From Embleya sp045207655 (GTDB lineage: Bacteria; Actinomycetota; Actinomycetes; Streptomycetales; Streptomycetaceae), in contig NZ_CP108785.1 of NCBI RefSeq assembly GCF_045207655.1, forward strand, positions 1,054,001 to 1,118,000: a stretch of DNA of 64,000 nt. Direction: 5' to 3'. The translations under genes were made by a program, and so were the position numbers. The notes below the pieces were generated by a model that did no database searches, was not told the DNA's origin, and saw only the letters and a program-made list of their open reading frames with translations. Shown here one piece after another: positions 42,711 through 52,134 of this stretch (position 1 is its first letter; each line of letters begins with the position of its first letter).

Positions 42711-43499
42711 CTACCGCACGCCGACAGTGCCGAGGAAGGAGGTCATCGCGGCCGCGGTCGCCGTCACACACTCCACGTAGCGCTGTTGATGCTTCTCCAT
42801 ACGCGTGGTGGGAACCACGATTCCCACGGCACCGTAAACGTCCTGACGCGCGTCGAAGATCGGCGCGCCGACACTCGAAATACCGATATCCGAGTCCTGC
42901 TCGTCCATGGACCAACCGCGCTCGCGGGTCATACGCAGATCGCGCTCGAGTTTCTCGAGCAGTGCGGAGGCCTCGGAGTGGGAATGGCCGTCGACGATCT
43001 TCGCCAGCAGAGCGGTGCGCCGCTCGTCGTCAAGATGGGCCAGCACCGCTTTACCCGACGATCGAAGATGTTCGTTCCCGGACTGGCCGACGAACAGTCC
43101 GCTCACCCGAAGCGGTTGCGAGCCTTCGACGAGTACTTTGAGGATCACTCGATTTCCCTCGAGCGCCGAGAAGTACGAAGTCTCGGCGGTCTTCGCCGCC
43201 AGCTTGTCGACCCACCCTTTCAGGCTGTCGTCGATGTCGAATCGCTGCTGGTAAGAGCGGAACAGGGCGCCTACTCCGTCCCCCAGCGTGAGGGTGAGAT
43301 TCTCGTGGCGCGCGATGTACCGGCGAGCGACGAGCGTGCGCAACAAGTGGTAGCACGTGGTGATGTTCAGCCCCAGTGCCTCCGACACCTGCTGGACCGT
43401 CGGCGGTTCGGGAGCCGAGGCTACGAACTCCAGGAATGTGAGTGCGCGATCAACCGTCTGCAGGGTGGGTTGTTTCGGCGTCTTCGCAGCGGGATTCAC
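42711..43499 (-). CDS. IclR-family transcriptional regulator
   Basis: A 262-residue regulator. The winged helix lies at about 12-75 (LQTVDRALTFLEFVASAPEP, then TVQQVSEALGLNITTCYHLLRTL), and the IclR effector domain at about 90-255 (GLFVGQSGNEHLRSSGKAVLAHL, then WSMDEQDSDIGISSVGAPIFD). It lies next to a ThDP enzyme gene in the same direction, 29 bases away, and opposite a phosphotriesterase-like/VOC pair. It is probably the local regulator of this catabolic module through the repeats at 45265-45373. Confidence 0.9.
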   Translation of the reverse strand: MNPAAKTPKQPTLQTVDRALTFLEFVASAPEPPTVQQVSEALGLNITTCYHLLRTLVARRYIARHENLTLTLGDGVGALFRSYQQRFDIDDSLKGWVDKLAAKTAETSYFSALEGNRVILKVLVEGSQPLRVSGLFVGQSGNEHLRSSGKAVLAHLDDERRTALLAKIVDGHSHSEASALLEKLERDLRMTRERGWSMDEQDSDIGISSVGAPIFDARQDVYGAVGIVVPTTRMEKHQQRYVECVTATAAAMTSFLGTVGVR

Positions 43500-43528
43500 A
43501 GGCGGAAAGTATCACAGGCGATCACGGA

Positions 43529-45253
43529 TCAACCTTCTGCCTGTGGGAGGTTCAGCCGGTCGGCACGGGCGTCCCAAGCCTTCACCGGAGCGTAGGCATC
43601 CGGGTCGACGATGACATCGAGCACGGTGGTCGTGCCTGACTCCAAGGCTGTGCGGAGGGCCTCCTCCAGCTCCTCGGGTTCACTGACGGTGATACCCCGG
43701 GCGCCGCATGCCCTTGCCACGGCGGCGTGATCGACAGGGGCGAAATTGATCGCCGTGGTCGTGGCGCCGAAGAAATAGTTTTCGGCATGCCGCTGATATC
43801 CAAGGATCGAGTTGTTGAGAATCACCACAATCACGGGAATGTCCTCCCGGACGGCGGTCTCGATCTCCGACCACACGTGGGCGAAGCCGCCGTCGCCGAC
43901 GATGGCGATCACCCGCGACGACGGCGCGGCGATTTTCGCACCAAGCCCAAGCGGGAGACCCCAGCCGAGGCCCGCCAGACCTCGTGGAACGAGAAATCGC
44001 TGACCCGCCCGACGAGCGGTGAGGTAGCTGGTGACCCAGATGGAGGCGTAGCTGGCATCGGCCACCACGATGTCATCGGGCTCGATCAGCCGGTCCAAGG
44101 TCCTGAGCACCCGTTCCGGTGCGATCGGCGCGTCGGCGGAGGACGCGAGGGCGTCCCTCCGCGTACGGTGCGCCGCACGCCCTGCGGCGATCGTGCGGAC
44201 GAGGTCGGCCGCAGCCGATGTTCGACGGCCCAGGTCGAGGTGCTTCAGCTCTTCGACCAGGTCGCTCAACGCGGAACGCGCATCGCCCACCAGGCGCAAC
44301 GCCTCGTAGTTGCGTCCGATCTCCCAAGGATCGACGTCGATGTGTATGTAGCGTGCCGTCGGCGAGGTGAGCGTCCAGGCATCCGTTCCGTTCTCGTTCG
44401 TGCGTGTGCCGACGAACAGGACGACGTCCGCTTCCGCGATCAGCGAGCGGTGGAAATGCGCCGGGCCGTTCAGACCTGTGACGTTCGCTGCCACACCGAG
44501 TGACAGCGGTGCGGTCTCGTCGACTGCGCCCTTCCCCATATTCGTCGTCGCCACCGGCAGCTGTGCCAGTTCCTGGAGAGCGACGAGCTCCGCCACAGCT
44601 GCCGACACATGCACGCCCCCTCCGGCGATGACGATGGGCGAACGAGCCGATGCGAGCAGCTCGGCCGCCTCGCGTACTGCCGATCCCTCCGGGCGCGGGC
44701 GATCCAGCGGGAATGCGCCGAGCGTTGCCGACCGCGGAAACCGGCTCGACTCCGCCGGAAGATCGAGCACGTCCTTCGGCAAAAGCAGCACCACCGGTCC
44801 GGGACGTCCGCTGGTCGCGGCCGTGATCGCGAGATCGACGTAGTCCTCGGCACGACCCGGGTCGTCGATGCGCCGCGTCCACTTCGAGACGCCACTGAAG
44901 AGGGCGGTGTGATCCAGCTCTTGGAAGGCATTGCGATCACGCGTGGCGGAGGGCGCCTCTTGCACGACGACGAGCATGGGGATGGAAGCCTTGAGCGCTT
45001 CCGCCATCGGCGCCACGAGAAGCGTGGCCGCAGGACCGTTCTGCGCTGCCACGACGCCGATGCGGTGCGAGATTCGGGAGAAGCCGTCCGCCATCACACC
45101 CGCGGCGTTCTCGGTGCGGTACAGGACCTGACGGATGCCGATCTCCTCCGCCGCCAGCAGCAGCGCCGTCGGATTGCTCTGTCCGTAGATCGTGGTGACC
45201 CCGTGCCTACTGAGGGCCGCCGCGATGACATCGGCCACGGTGGAACTTCCCAT
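43529..45253 (-). CDS. Thiamine-diphosphate-dependent enzyme, acetolactate synthase-like
   Basis: A 574-residue ThDP enzyme. The catalytic Glu is E48 (YRTENAAGVMADG). The central Rossmann domain has RSPIVIAGGGVHVSAA and the C-terminal ThDP motif runs from GDGGFAHVWSEIETA to VVILNN. Length and domain order match the ALS/POX/benzoylformate-decarboxylase group. It is not paired with a small regulatory subunit or other ilv genes, so it is unlikely to be the biosynthetic ALS; a decarboxylase or ligase in degradation is more likely. It is preceded by repeat elements that may bind the downstream-encoded IclR regulator. Confidence 0.85.
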   Translation of the reverse strand: MGSSTVADVIAAALSRHGVTTIYGQSNPTALLLAAEEIGIRQVLYRTENAAGVMADGFSRISHRIGVVAAQNGPAATLLVAPMAEALKASIPMLVVVQEAPSATRDRNAFQELDHTALFSGVSKWTRRIDDPGRAEDYVDLAITAATSGRPGPVVLLLPKDVLDLPAESSRFPRSATLGAFPLDRPRPEGSAVREAAELLASARSPIVIAGGGVHVSAAVAELVALQELAQLPVATTNMGKGAVDETAPLSLGVAANVTGLNGPAHFHRSLIAEADVVLFVGTRTNENGTDAWTLTSPTARYIHIDVDPWEIGRNYEALRLVGDARSALSDLVEELKHLDLGRRTSAAADLVRTIAAGRAAHRTRRDALASSADAPIAPERVLRTLDRLIEPDDIVVADASYASIWVTSYLTARRAGQRFLVPRGLAGLGWGLPLGLGAKIAAPSSRVIAIVGDGGFAHVWSEIETAVREDIPVIVVILNNSILGYQRHAENYFFGATTTAINFAPVDHAAVARACGARGITVSEPEELEEALRTALESGTTTVLDVIVDPDAYAPVKAWDARADRLNLPQAEG

Positions 45254-45264
45254 GACTGCTCCAT

Positions 45265-45373
45265 TTCACTATCTGAAGTACGTTTCAAATCATGAACCTA
45301 GCCCGTTCGAGGCACCCCGGCAAGGCATGACGGCCTGCATGTTGCATTTATTGACATCAGATTCACTATCTGA
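45265..45373. promoter_or_regulatory. Repeated element in the ThDP enzyme / phosphotriesterase divergent region
   Basis: The 12-mer TTCACTATCTGA occurs at 45265-45276 and again at 45362-45373. The first copy runs into the near-palindrome TGAAGTACGTTTCA (45274-45287), and the second is inside TCAGAT-TTCAC-ATCTGA-like symmetry (45357-45373). The region is A+T-rich. These are good candidates for binding by the IclR regulator at 42711-43499, controlling both transcription directions. No gene lies in 45254-45635. Confidence 0.55.
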
Positions 45374-45635
45374 CATGGTCCCGGCATGAGGTTGGGAATC
45401 TCCGACCTCGAAGGCGGGGCGGTCGCGTTCTCCCTTCTCGGGAGCCGTGCGCAAGGCCGGCTCACTCCTCGCCGGCCTCCGCTCGGGCGACGCCGCACCA
45501 TGACTGCCGCCGCTCCGCTGCCCGTCACCTCAGGGCAGTCGTCACGAGCGTCTCGCTCATCGGGTCGCCGTCACGCCGGCGCGGCGCCGCACCGTCCCCG
45601 GTTCGACGCACTCACGCACAGAGAAGGAAGACGCC

Positions 45636-46595
45636 ATGGGTTTGGTCCCCACAGCAGGTGGTTCGATCGACAGCGCCGCCCTGGGTCGCACCCTCGTTCA
45701 CGAGCATGTCTTCGTGCTCGGCGAGGAGTACCGCATCAACTACCAGCACGACTGGCATGAATCGGAGATGCTGCACCGAGCGGTCTCCGATCTGACCGAC
45801 CTGAAATCTCGGGGTATCGACACGATTCTCGACCCGACCGTTCTGGGTCTCGGACGCTACATACCGCGAATCCAAGCGATCGCCCGCCGGGTCGAACTCA
45901 ACATCGTGGTGGCAACGGGTCTCTACACCTTCAACGACATCCCCATGCAGTTCCACTACAAAGGCCCTGGGCTCCTCTTCGACGAACCCGAACCGCTCAC
46001 CAAGCTCTTCGTCTCCGACATCACCGAGGGCATCGCCGACACCGGAGTGCGGGCGGCGTTCCTCAAGTGCGCGATCGATCAACCGGGACTGACCCCCGGG
46101 GTCGAGCGCGCCATGCGCGCGGTCGCGCGTGCCGGCGCGGAGACCGGCACTCCCATCACCGTGCACACCAACGCCGCCGAGCAGACCGGCCTGATCGCTC
46201 AGCGGGTATTTCGCGAGGAAGGAGTGGACCTGAGCAAAGTGATCATCGGCCACTCCGGCGATACCACGGATCTCGACTACCTCACCCGCCTCGCGGACGA
46301 GGGATCGCTGCTGGGCCTGGACCGGTTCGGCCTGGACAGCTTCCTCTCCTTCGACGACCGCATCGGCACCGTCATCGCACTGATCGAACGCGGCTACCTC
46401 GAACACATCGTGATTTCTCACGACGCATCATGTTTCATCGACTTCTGGAATCCGACTGCGAAGAACGCTTTGCTGCCGCACTGGAACTACCGTCACATCA
46501 GCGACGACGTGATTCCCGAACTCCGACGCCGCGGAGTCACCGACAGGCAACTCGAGACAATCCTTGTGGACAACCCGCGCCGCTACTTCGAGTGA
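45636..46595 (+). CDS. Phosphotriesterase-family (lactonase-like) metal hydrolase
   Basis: A 319-residue amidohydrolase-fold enzyme. Metal ligands are visible: H22 and H24 (VHEHVF), bridging K144 (AFLKCAID), H177 (VHTNA), H206 (GHSGDT) and D263 (SHDASC). The set matches phosphotriesterase-like lactonases. GAAGGAAG sits 5 bases before the ATG. It is cytoplasmic, with no signal peptide. With a VOC protein downstream and the ThDP enzyme divergent, it probably hydrolyses a lactone or related ester in a degradation route. Confidence 0.87.
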   Translation: MGLVPTAGGSIDSAALGRTLVHEHVFVLGEEYRINYQHDWHESEMLHRAVSDLTDLKSRGIDTILDPTVLGLGRYIPRIQAIARRVELNIVVATGLYTFNDIPMQFHYKGPGLLFDEPEPLTKLFVSDITEGIADTGVRAAFLKCAIDQPGLTPGVERAMRAVARAGAETGTPITVHTNAAEQTGLIAQRVFREEGVDLSKVIIGHSGDTTDLDYLTRLADEGSLLGLDRFGLDSFLSFDDRIGTVIALIERGYLEHIVISHDASCFIDFWNPTAKNALLPHWNYRHISDDVIPELRRRGVTDRQLETILVDNPRRYFE

Positions 46596-46681
46596 CAAGC
46601 CGCCGCCGGGCAGACCGCACGCCTCCGCGTCCACCGTGTGGATTGGCGGGCCACTCCGGGAGAGAAGATGAAACCGAGGCC

Positions 46682-47323
46682 ATGATTCGCGTAATTACTC
46701 CGGCTCCGCGACTTGCCGGGGCGACCTCGCTCCTGCAGATATGTTTCGTTGTCGACGACCTGTACCCGGCCATGGCCAACTACAGCACGTGCTTCGGCGC
46801 AGGTCCGTGGTTCCTCGGACCGGAACCGACAGACGATCCGAACGGCACGGTCTACGGTGGGGTCCCGACCCCTCTGGGCGCCCGCATCGCGCTGAGCTAC
46901 ACCGGTCATCTCATGATCGAGCTCGTCGAACCCTTGCCAGGATCCACGACCGTCTTCTCGGACAGGCTTGCCGAAAGCGGTCCTGGATTGCACCACTTCG
47001 GCTTCGGTACCAGAGACTTCGACGCCACTGTCCGGGAATTGGCCGGCATCGGTCGGCTCCCCGTCTTCAGCAGTCTCACGCCGCGTGGCGCGCGCATCGT
47101 CATGGTCGCAGATGCAATCGGCCATGGCGGGCTCGAAGAGTACATCGAGCTCACCCCGGAAGGTGAGGCGTTCTACGCAACCATGCGCGCGGCAACGGCC
47201 AACTGGGATGGCAAAAACCTGATCTGGAATACGGCTGCGGCTGCGGCTCGTCCACCGCAGCCGCAATCCGATCGCCGACCGCATCGAGGGGAGGGTATGC
47301 GCCGCCGACACCGGTCGGCCTGA
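46682..47323 (+). CDS. VOC-family (glyoxalase/bleomycin resistance-like) protein
   Basis: A 213-residue protein with two beta-alpha-beta-beta-beta units: LLQICFVVDDLYPAMANYST, then GHLMIELVEPLPG as metal-Glu region, then GLHHFGFGTRDFDATV and GGLEEYIELTPEGEAFY. This arrangement resembles methylmalonyl-CoA-epimerase/glyoxalase-4-like VOC enzymes. The ATG at 46682 is preceded by ACCGAGGCC. It follows the phosphotriesterase-like gene by 86 bases and is probably in the same transcript. It may isomerise or cleave an intermediate of the same pathway. Confidence 0.82.
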   Translation: MIRVITPAPRLAGATSLLQICFVVDDLYPAMANYSTCFGAGPWFLGPEPTDDPNGTVYGGVPTPLGARIALSYTGHLMIELVEPLPGSTTVFSDRLAESGPGLHHFGFGTRDFDATVRELAGIGRLPVFSSLTPRGARIVMVADAIGHGGLEEYIELTPEGEAFYATMRAATANWDGKNLIWNTAAAAARPPQPQSDRRPHRGEGMRRRHRSA

Positions 47324-47412
47324 ACCCTCTCGCCGTGTCGGCCGGCCCGCCGGTCGCCGTGGGTCCGGGAACAACTCGGTCGGCCCGGTCGCGGGGCGTC
47401 ACATGGTCCTGC

Positions 47413-47893
47413 TCATGCGAGTCCGGCCGCGGTGGTGATCTCGGCGCCCGCCCGGGTGCTTCCGGTGAGGGAGATCGGGGCGGTGAACGGGTTGACAACC
47501 AGGGCTCGGCCGGTGTCGCGATCACCGCAGACGACGTTGACGACACCGGACGGCAGCACTTGGTCGCAGATCTCGCCGAGGACGAGGGTACTCATGGGGG
47601 TGGTTTCCGCAGGCTTGAGCACGACGGTGTTTCCCGCGGCCAGGGCCGGCGCGAGTTTGTCGACCGCCGATCCCAGCGGGTGGCTCCACGGCGTGATCAG
47701 GGCGCAGACTCCCACCGGGTTCGCGGGCCACGTGCGACGAGTGTCCGCGCACGTACTCGGCCGGCCGCCGGCCCGTGGACGCCGCGCGCCGCGCCGGCCA
47801 TGGAGCGGAGCACGTCGACCGCGGCCGGGATCTCCACCTCCAACACTTCGGCATAGTCCTTGCCCGTGTTGCGGCACTCGGCGGCGGGCCGCG
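47413..47893 (-). pseudogene. Aldehyde dehydrogenase remnant
   Basis: Minus-strand pieces in three frames follow an ALDH in order: RNTGKDYAEVLEVEIPAAVD, then EYVRGHSSHVAREP, then GVCALITPWSHPLGSAVDKL and NTVVLKPAETTP up to SLTGSTRAGAEI and a stop. The N-terminal 50 or so residues and the whole catalytic half (Cys and Glu) are missing. At least two frameshifts are present. Confidence 0.7.
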
Positions 47894-47915
47894 GGCAGCC
47901 CGCGACATCGCCACG

Positions 47916-48179
47916 CCGGCCGGCTACAACGCGACCGCCCGCGCGGAGGGGATCGTGGTCGCGGACCGCGAATTCGAACACGACGTGGTGGACTTCTCGG
48001 CACCCGTACGGGACGAATCCGGAGCCGTCGTGGCCGCGCTGAGTCTGGCCGTCCCGCGATTCAGGCCGGCCGACCGGTCCGCCGAGATCGCGGCGTCGGT
48101 GAAGGCGGCGGCCGCCGCACTGGAGGTCAGGGCCGCGGCCGACCGAGCAGCGTGGAGAGCCGATCGGCCAGATCCCTGA
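47916..48179 (+). pseudogene. IclR-family 3' remnant
   Basis: Reads GIVVADREFEHDVVDFSAPV, then RDESGAVVAALSLAVPRFRP and a helical tail ending in a stop: the last about 85 residues of an IclR effector domain. No HTH domain or start lies upstream; sequence on that side is the ALDH remnant on the other strand. Its end overlaps the end of the intact IclR gene on the opposite strand by about 50 bases. Confidence 0.6.
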
Positions 48180-48876
48180 TCGCCGCACCGTGCCGATCCG
48201 CCAGCGGGGCCAACCGTGCCGAGGGTCCTTCCGTGTGCAGCGCGCAGACGACCTCGCCGGAGAAGTCCCGCACCGGCGCGGCGACGGCGAACACGCCCGG
48301 CTCCGACTCCCCGTCCACGACCGCGTAGCCACGCTCGCGAGCCGCGATCAACCGTGCCTCGAACTCGGCCACTCCGCTCGGCGCGGCGGGTCCGTGGGCG
48401 ATGAACCCGGTGTCGGCGAACACGATCTCCAACTCCTCGCGGCTACAGTCCCACAGCAGCGCCTGACCCGCGTCGTCGCAGTACAACGGATACGAACGGC
48501 CCACCCACGACAGCCCCGAGGGCACATCCTCGAGGAAGGCCACCGAGCCGTCCCCGCGCACCTCGGCCAGGAACGCACTCGCCCCGGTCGCCTCCACCGC
48601 CGCGCGCAGAATCGGCGGCCCCTCGGTGAGCAGCCGCGCCCTGACCGCGCGCGTCGCCTGGCTGTACAACCGCCAACTCAGCGCATAGGCGAGCGTGTCG
48701 GGATCCCGGGTGAGCACACCCGCCGCCTCCAGGCTGTGCAGCGTGCGGGACACCTGGACCCGATTGCGTCCGAGACGCTCGGCGATCTCCGTCGACGTCG
48801 CCGGACCCCCGCCCGCCGCCACGGCAAGCAACACGTCGAGCCCACGACCCAGACTCCTGACGGCTCCGGTATTCAC
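48127..48876 (-). CDS. IclR-family transcriptional regulator
   Basis: A 249-residue regulator. The HTH region is VRSLGRGLDVLLAVA, then TSTEIAERLGRNRVQVSRTLHS; the effector domain includes YPLYCDDAGQALLWDCSREEL and SGEVVCALHTEGPS. GTG 48876 was preferred to the ATG 13 codons upstream because VNTGAVRSLGRGLDVL is the usual family start. No divergent structural gene is intact nearby, so its target is unclear; the ALDH remnant may once have been it. The 299 bases upstream to 49175 show no gene. Confidence 0.88.
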   Translation of the reverse strand: MNTGAVRSLGRGLDVLLAVAAGGGPATSTEIAERLGRNRVQVSRTLHSLEAAGVLTRDPDTLAYALSWRLYSQATRAVRARLLTEGPPILRAAVEATGASAFLAEVRGDGSVAFLEDVPSGLSWVGRSYPLYCDDAGQALLWDCSREELEIVFADTGFIAHGPAAPSGVAEFEARLIAARERGYAVVDGESEPGVFAVAAPVRDFSGEVVCALHTEGPSARLAPLADRHGAAIRDLADRLSTLLGRPRP

Positions 48877-49175
48877 CCGGCGATGATATCGACAGCCGGA
48901 CAGCGGCATCCGCACCCGCCTCCTTCGGAGCCGGCGAGCACCGGGCCGCGCAGCGGGCCGCGCCGGCCCGTGACCGAGGCGACGCGGGCCGCACTGAAAG
49001 AGATCGCCGCCATCGCCCCGCGCCTGCCGACCGATCTCGTCGACGAGGACCGGGCCGCCGCTACGGCTGCCCGGTCCGCTTGGGCGAGAACCCCACCCGG
49101 CCCAAGACCGGGATCCTCACCACCGATAACGACGCTGTCCGAAGTGGATCGTCCGATCGCCTCGACTCGACTCTG

Positions 49176-50102
49176 TTATCTCGGGAACGCCCGGCCCTCG
49201 GCGTAGCCGAGCATCTCTTGGTAGAGATCGGTCCGACGGTCGCGTACCAGATCGTTGAGCCCGTTCCAGATCGGTGCGGAACGCGAATCCACGACGTCGA
49301 CGTCCGCGGTGAGGATGCGTTCCTCGTCGGGTCCCGCGATCTCGCCGATCGGCCAGCCGTTGGTGCCCGCGATCAGCGAGCAACCGAGAAATCGCGCGTC
49401 GCGGTCGGTGCCGATGCGGTTGGCGGCGGCGATGACGACGTTGTTGACGTGAGCCGCGGTCATGGTCAGGTAGACCGCCATACACCGACCGGAGGGGTCG
49501 AACACCGGCGGCGGCGTCCAGACCCAGTTGTTGACGCTGCAGATGACGTCCGCTCCCTGCAGGGCGAGCAGCCGCGACGTCTCGGGAAACCAGATGTCCC
49601 AGCAGATGAGCAGACCCACGCGTCCCAGCGTGGTCTCGAACACCGGGAGGCCCCGGTCTCCCGGGGTGAACCACAACTTCTCGGTGTTCCACAGGTGGGT
49701 CTTGCGGTAGTGGCCGATATAGCCGTCCGGGCCGACCAGAACGGCGCTGCTGTACAACCGGACGCCGTCCCGCTCGGCGAGTCCCCCGACCAGGTGCACG
49801 GCGCGGTCGCGGGCGAACGCCTCCCAGCGGCGGACGGTCTCCCCCGCCGGAACCTCCTCGGCGTGCGCGTACGCCTCGGCCCTGGTCGCGAACGCGTATC
49901 CGGTGGCGCACAATTCGGGAAGCACGATGAGCGTGGCACCGTCGTCGGCCGCCCGCCCGGCCAGGGCCAGGCCCCGCTCGACGTTCTCCTCGCGTTGGTC
50001 GACGCCCACCCGCGCGTCGCACTGCACGACGGCGATCCGGGCGGGACTGACTCGCCGATCGCCCGCGGGCGGCGACGCGGACTCGGCGTGCGGCTCGGGC
50101 AT
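49176..50102 (-). CDS. Carbon-nitrogen hydrolase (nitrilase superfamily)
   Basis: A 308-residue nitrilase-fold amidase. The catalytic triad is E63 (LPELCATGYAF), K134 (YRKTHLW) and C167 (LLICWDIWFPE). The frame upstream of ATG 50102 is non-coding, and AGGCGAGGTG precedes it. The DIWFPE motif and following SVNNWVWTPPP suit aliphatic amidase or N-carbamoyl/omega-amidase-like members rather than true nitrilases. It is cytoplasmic and has no operon partner. Confidence 0.87.
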   Translation of the reverse strand: MPEPHAESASPPAGDRRVSPARIAVVQCDARVGVDQREENVERGLALAGRAADDGATLIVLPELCATGYAFATRAEAYAHAEEVPAGETVRRWEAFARDRAVHLVGGLAERDGVRLYSSAVLVGPDGYIGHYRKTHLWNTEKLWFTPGDRGLPVFETTLGRVGLLICWDIWFPETSRLLALQGADVICSVNNWVWTPPPVFDPSGRCMAVYLTMTAAHVNNVVIAAANRIGTDRDARFLGCSLIAGTNGWPIGEIAGPDEERILTADVDVVDSRSAPIWNGLNDLVRDRRTDLYQEMLGYAEGRAFPR

Positions 50103-50517
50103 GGGACACCTCGCCTTTCTCCGGCTCCGGAACGAACGGCCCTCGCCGGAGCGGTGCTTCGCTCTCGGCAGTATCCGCCCGGGTCCGGAACGAGGGCCGT
50201 GCCGCCGGGGGCGTTTGGTACCGCCCCACACGTTGGCGGCCCAAGGGCCGCCGGCACAAGGGGAATCGGGTAATCGTCCCGAAACGACCCCACCGCCGTT
50301 CACACCGACCCGCCCTGCCGGACGTCGCCCTGCTCACGCGGCCGCACCTCGACGTCGAGGTGTCGCTTTCTTCCAATTCCTTCCGAAGGCGTGGGCACAC
50401 GATGAGTCGATGCCTACCAGTCCCCCGGCCCCGGTGAATACCCCGGATCCCGGATCACCGACGAGCGTCGCCCCGCCCCGGGTGGTCGCGAGTTCACACC
50501 CAACCGGCCGGTCACTC
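50103..50517. other. Divergent intergenic region
   Basis: About 415 bases between the nitrilase and lipoprotein genes. It should hold promoters for both directions; I see no convincing operator or gene in it. Confidence 0.4.
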
Positions 50518-51645
50518 ATGCGTAGTCACCCTCGGGCTCGGCCCGGTCGGGCCGCCGCAAGCGTGCGACGGCTTTCTCCACCGGCGGCGTTCGTCGCCGC
50601 GTTGGTGTTCGCGGGAGCCTGCGCTCCCGACTCCGGGTCCGGGCAAGGATCCGCGACCCCCTCCGCCACCTCCGCATCGACGGTTGCCTCGACGACGACC
50701 GGTGGAGTATCGACCGCGAAGGGACTCAAGCCCCAGGACTTCCGCACCCTCGATCCGTGCAGCTACGTGGCGCCCGAGACCTTCACCGCGTTCGTCGCCA
50801 AGCCGTCGGCGCCGGTCACCGCCCCGGGTGTGAAACCACCCATCGAGCAACCCCCGATCGTGTTCAAGCCCGGGCTCACCTTCACTCGATGCATCGTCGA
50901 GGTCCGGGTGGAGGGCGGCGGGCTCGCCGAGGTACGGATCGAGGCGGGCGAGAAGATCGCGGAGGCCGCCAAGGTGGACGCGCCCGGCAACGGCGCGACC
51001 GTCGAGAACCACGAGGGAACAAGGGTCGTCAAGTTCCCGCAGGGGACGAACCGGGCATCGTGCCAACGAACCATCGTGGACGACGATCTGCGGATGATCA
51101 GTCTCACCGCTGCCCTGCGAGGCTCCAAGGAAGATGCCTGCCCGATCGCCGATACGGCCGTTTCCGCGAGCATCCAACGCGCTCGCGAGGGTGCGCTGAG
51201 GTCCCGCACCTCCCCGAAGAACTCGCTGGCGCTGCTTCGGGCCTGCGAGTTGTTGTCCGGTCCGGTACTCGCAAAGATCCCCGGCCTCGACCCTCGGCAG
51301 ACCCGCACTCCGAACGACTTCTCCTGCACCGTCGGCAACGAGCAGTGGCCCGTGGTCATGCTCGACTTCTACCTCGTGAAGGCGTCCGCACCCGCGCTCG
51401 GATCCAATGCGCGCGAGATCGTGCTTGCCGGTCGAAAGACGTCGGTGCAATACCATCCCGCCGGCCGGGACAACCCGCTTCCGCCACGCTGCACGGCCGA
51501 GACACCGGTGGGGGCATTCGGAAACGAGGGCTACGTCGAGGTTCCGGAGATCTCCGTCGTATCGGCACAGATGAGCGAGGCCCAGCTGTGCGGAGCGGCG
51601 GAGACGGTCGCCGCCGACATCTGGGCCAAGCTCGCCCGAAGTTGA
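50518..51645 (+). CDS. DUF3558-like lipoprotein
   Basis: A 375-residue secreted protein. An Arg-rich n-region, a hydrophobic stretch (PAAFVAALVFAGAC) and lipobox Cys35 mark it as a lipoprotein, followed by a Ser/Thr linker. Two DUF3558-like halves follow: DPCSYVAPETFTAFVAKPSA with a paired Cys in FTRCIVEVRVEGG, then RACELLSGPVLAKIPGLDP with DFSCTVGN. The spaced Cys pairs probably form disulfides. The family is common in actinobacterial envelopes and its role is unknown. ATG 50518 is the only start that gives a signal peptide. Confidence 0.8.
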   Translation: MRSHPRARPGRAAASVRRLSPPAAFVAALVFAGACAPDSGSGQGSATPSATSASTVASTTTGGVSTAKGLKPQDFRTLDPCSYVAPETFTAFVAKPSAPVTAPGVKPPIEQPPIVFKPGLTFTRCIVEVRVEGGGLAEVRIEAGEKIAEAAKVDAPGNGATVENHEGTRVVKFPQGTNRASCQRTIVDDDLRMISLTAALRGSKEDACPIADTAVSASIQRAREGALRSRTSPKNSLALLRACELLSGPVLAKIPGLDPRQTRTPNDFSCTVGNEQWPVVMLDFYLVKASAPALGSNAREIVLAGRKTSVQYHPAGRDNPLPPRCTAETPVGAFGNEGYVEVPEISVVSAQMSEAQLCGAAETVAADIWAKLARS

Positions 51646-51782
51646 CCCTGTTCTCGGCAGGCACACCGACCGCGAGCTCGCCCCTACTCGGCCCGGCGAG
51701 CCGATGACCAGGGTCTCGTTGCGGCGAATCGCACCAGGGGATCGGAAGAGGGGTCGACGTCGTCCGGCCGGACGGGTCGACC

Positions 51783-52040
51783 CCCTCTTTGCGGCCCGAC
51801 GTCATCCTGGTCGACACCCGATGCCGCGCATGGGCGGACCGGAGGTCACCCGTGGGCTCGCCGAACCGGGCACCACGGATTCGCTGCGCGTCGTGGTGGT
51901 CACCACGTTCGATCCGGACGAGTACGTTCACCCCCGCGATCCGCTACGGCACCTGTGCCTTCATCCTCGACCGCTCAGGTCCGATGTTGCTCGTGGAGGC
52001 GGTGAGAGCGGCCGCCTCCGGTGACGCGGCCGGCCGTCCT
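51783..52040 (+). pseudogene. Response-regulator receiver domain remnant
   Basis: Pieces in two frames follow a NarL/LuxR-type receiver in order: RPDVILVDTR (frame 3, phospho-acceptor Asp), then MPRMGGPEVTRGL and RVVVVTTFDPDEYV (frame 2), then TPAIRYGTCAFILD and LLVEAVRAAASGDA (frame 3). At least two frameshifts and no DNA-binding domain. No partner kinase is nearby. Confidence 0.7.
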
Positions 52041-52134
52041 CGCGCGGCGACCGCACGGATTCGCCAGGCCCATATCAGCCACTTGGGCCATGATCCGCGG
52101 GGTGATGTCGCGCATAGTGGTGCCCCGCCGCCAT

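Noticed and set aside
43529..45253. Biosynthetic acetolactate synthase (ilvB)
   Set aside because: The fold fits, but there is no ilvN or ilvC and the neighbours are catabolic-type genes, so only a family-level call was made.
48961..49110. Short coding-looking frame upstream of the IclR gene
   Set aside because: The helical reading VTEATRAALKEIAAIAPRL is suggestive, but there is no start, ribosome site or recognisable family.
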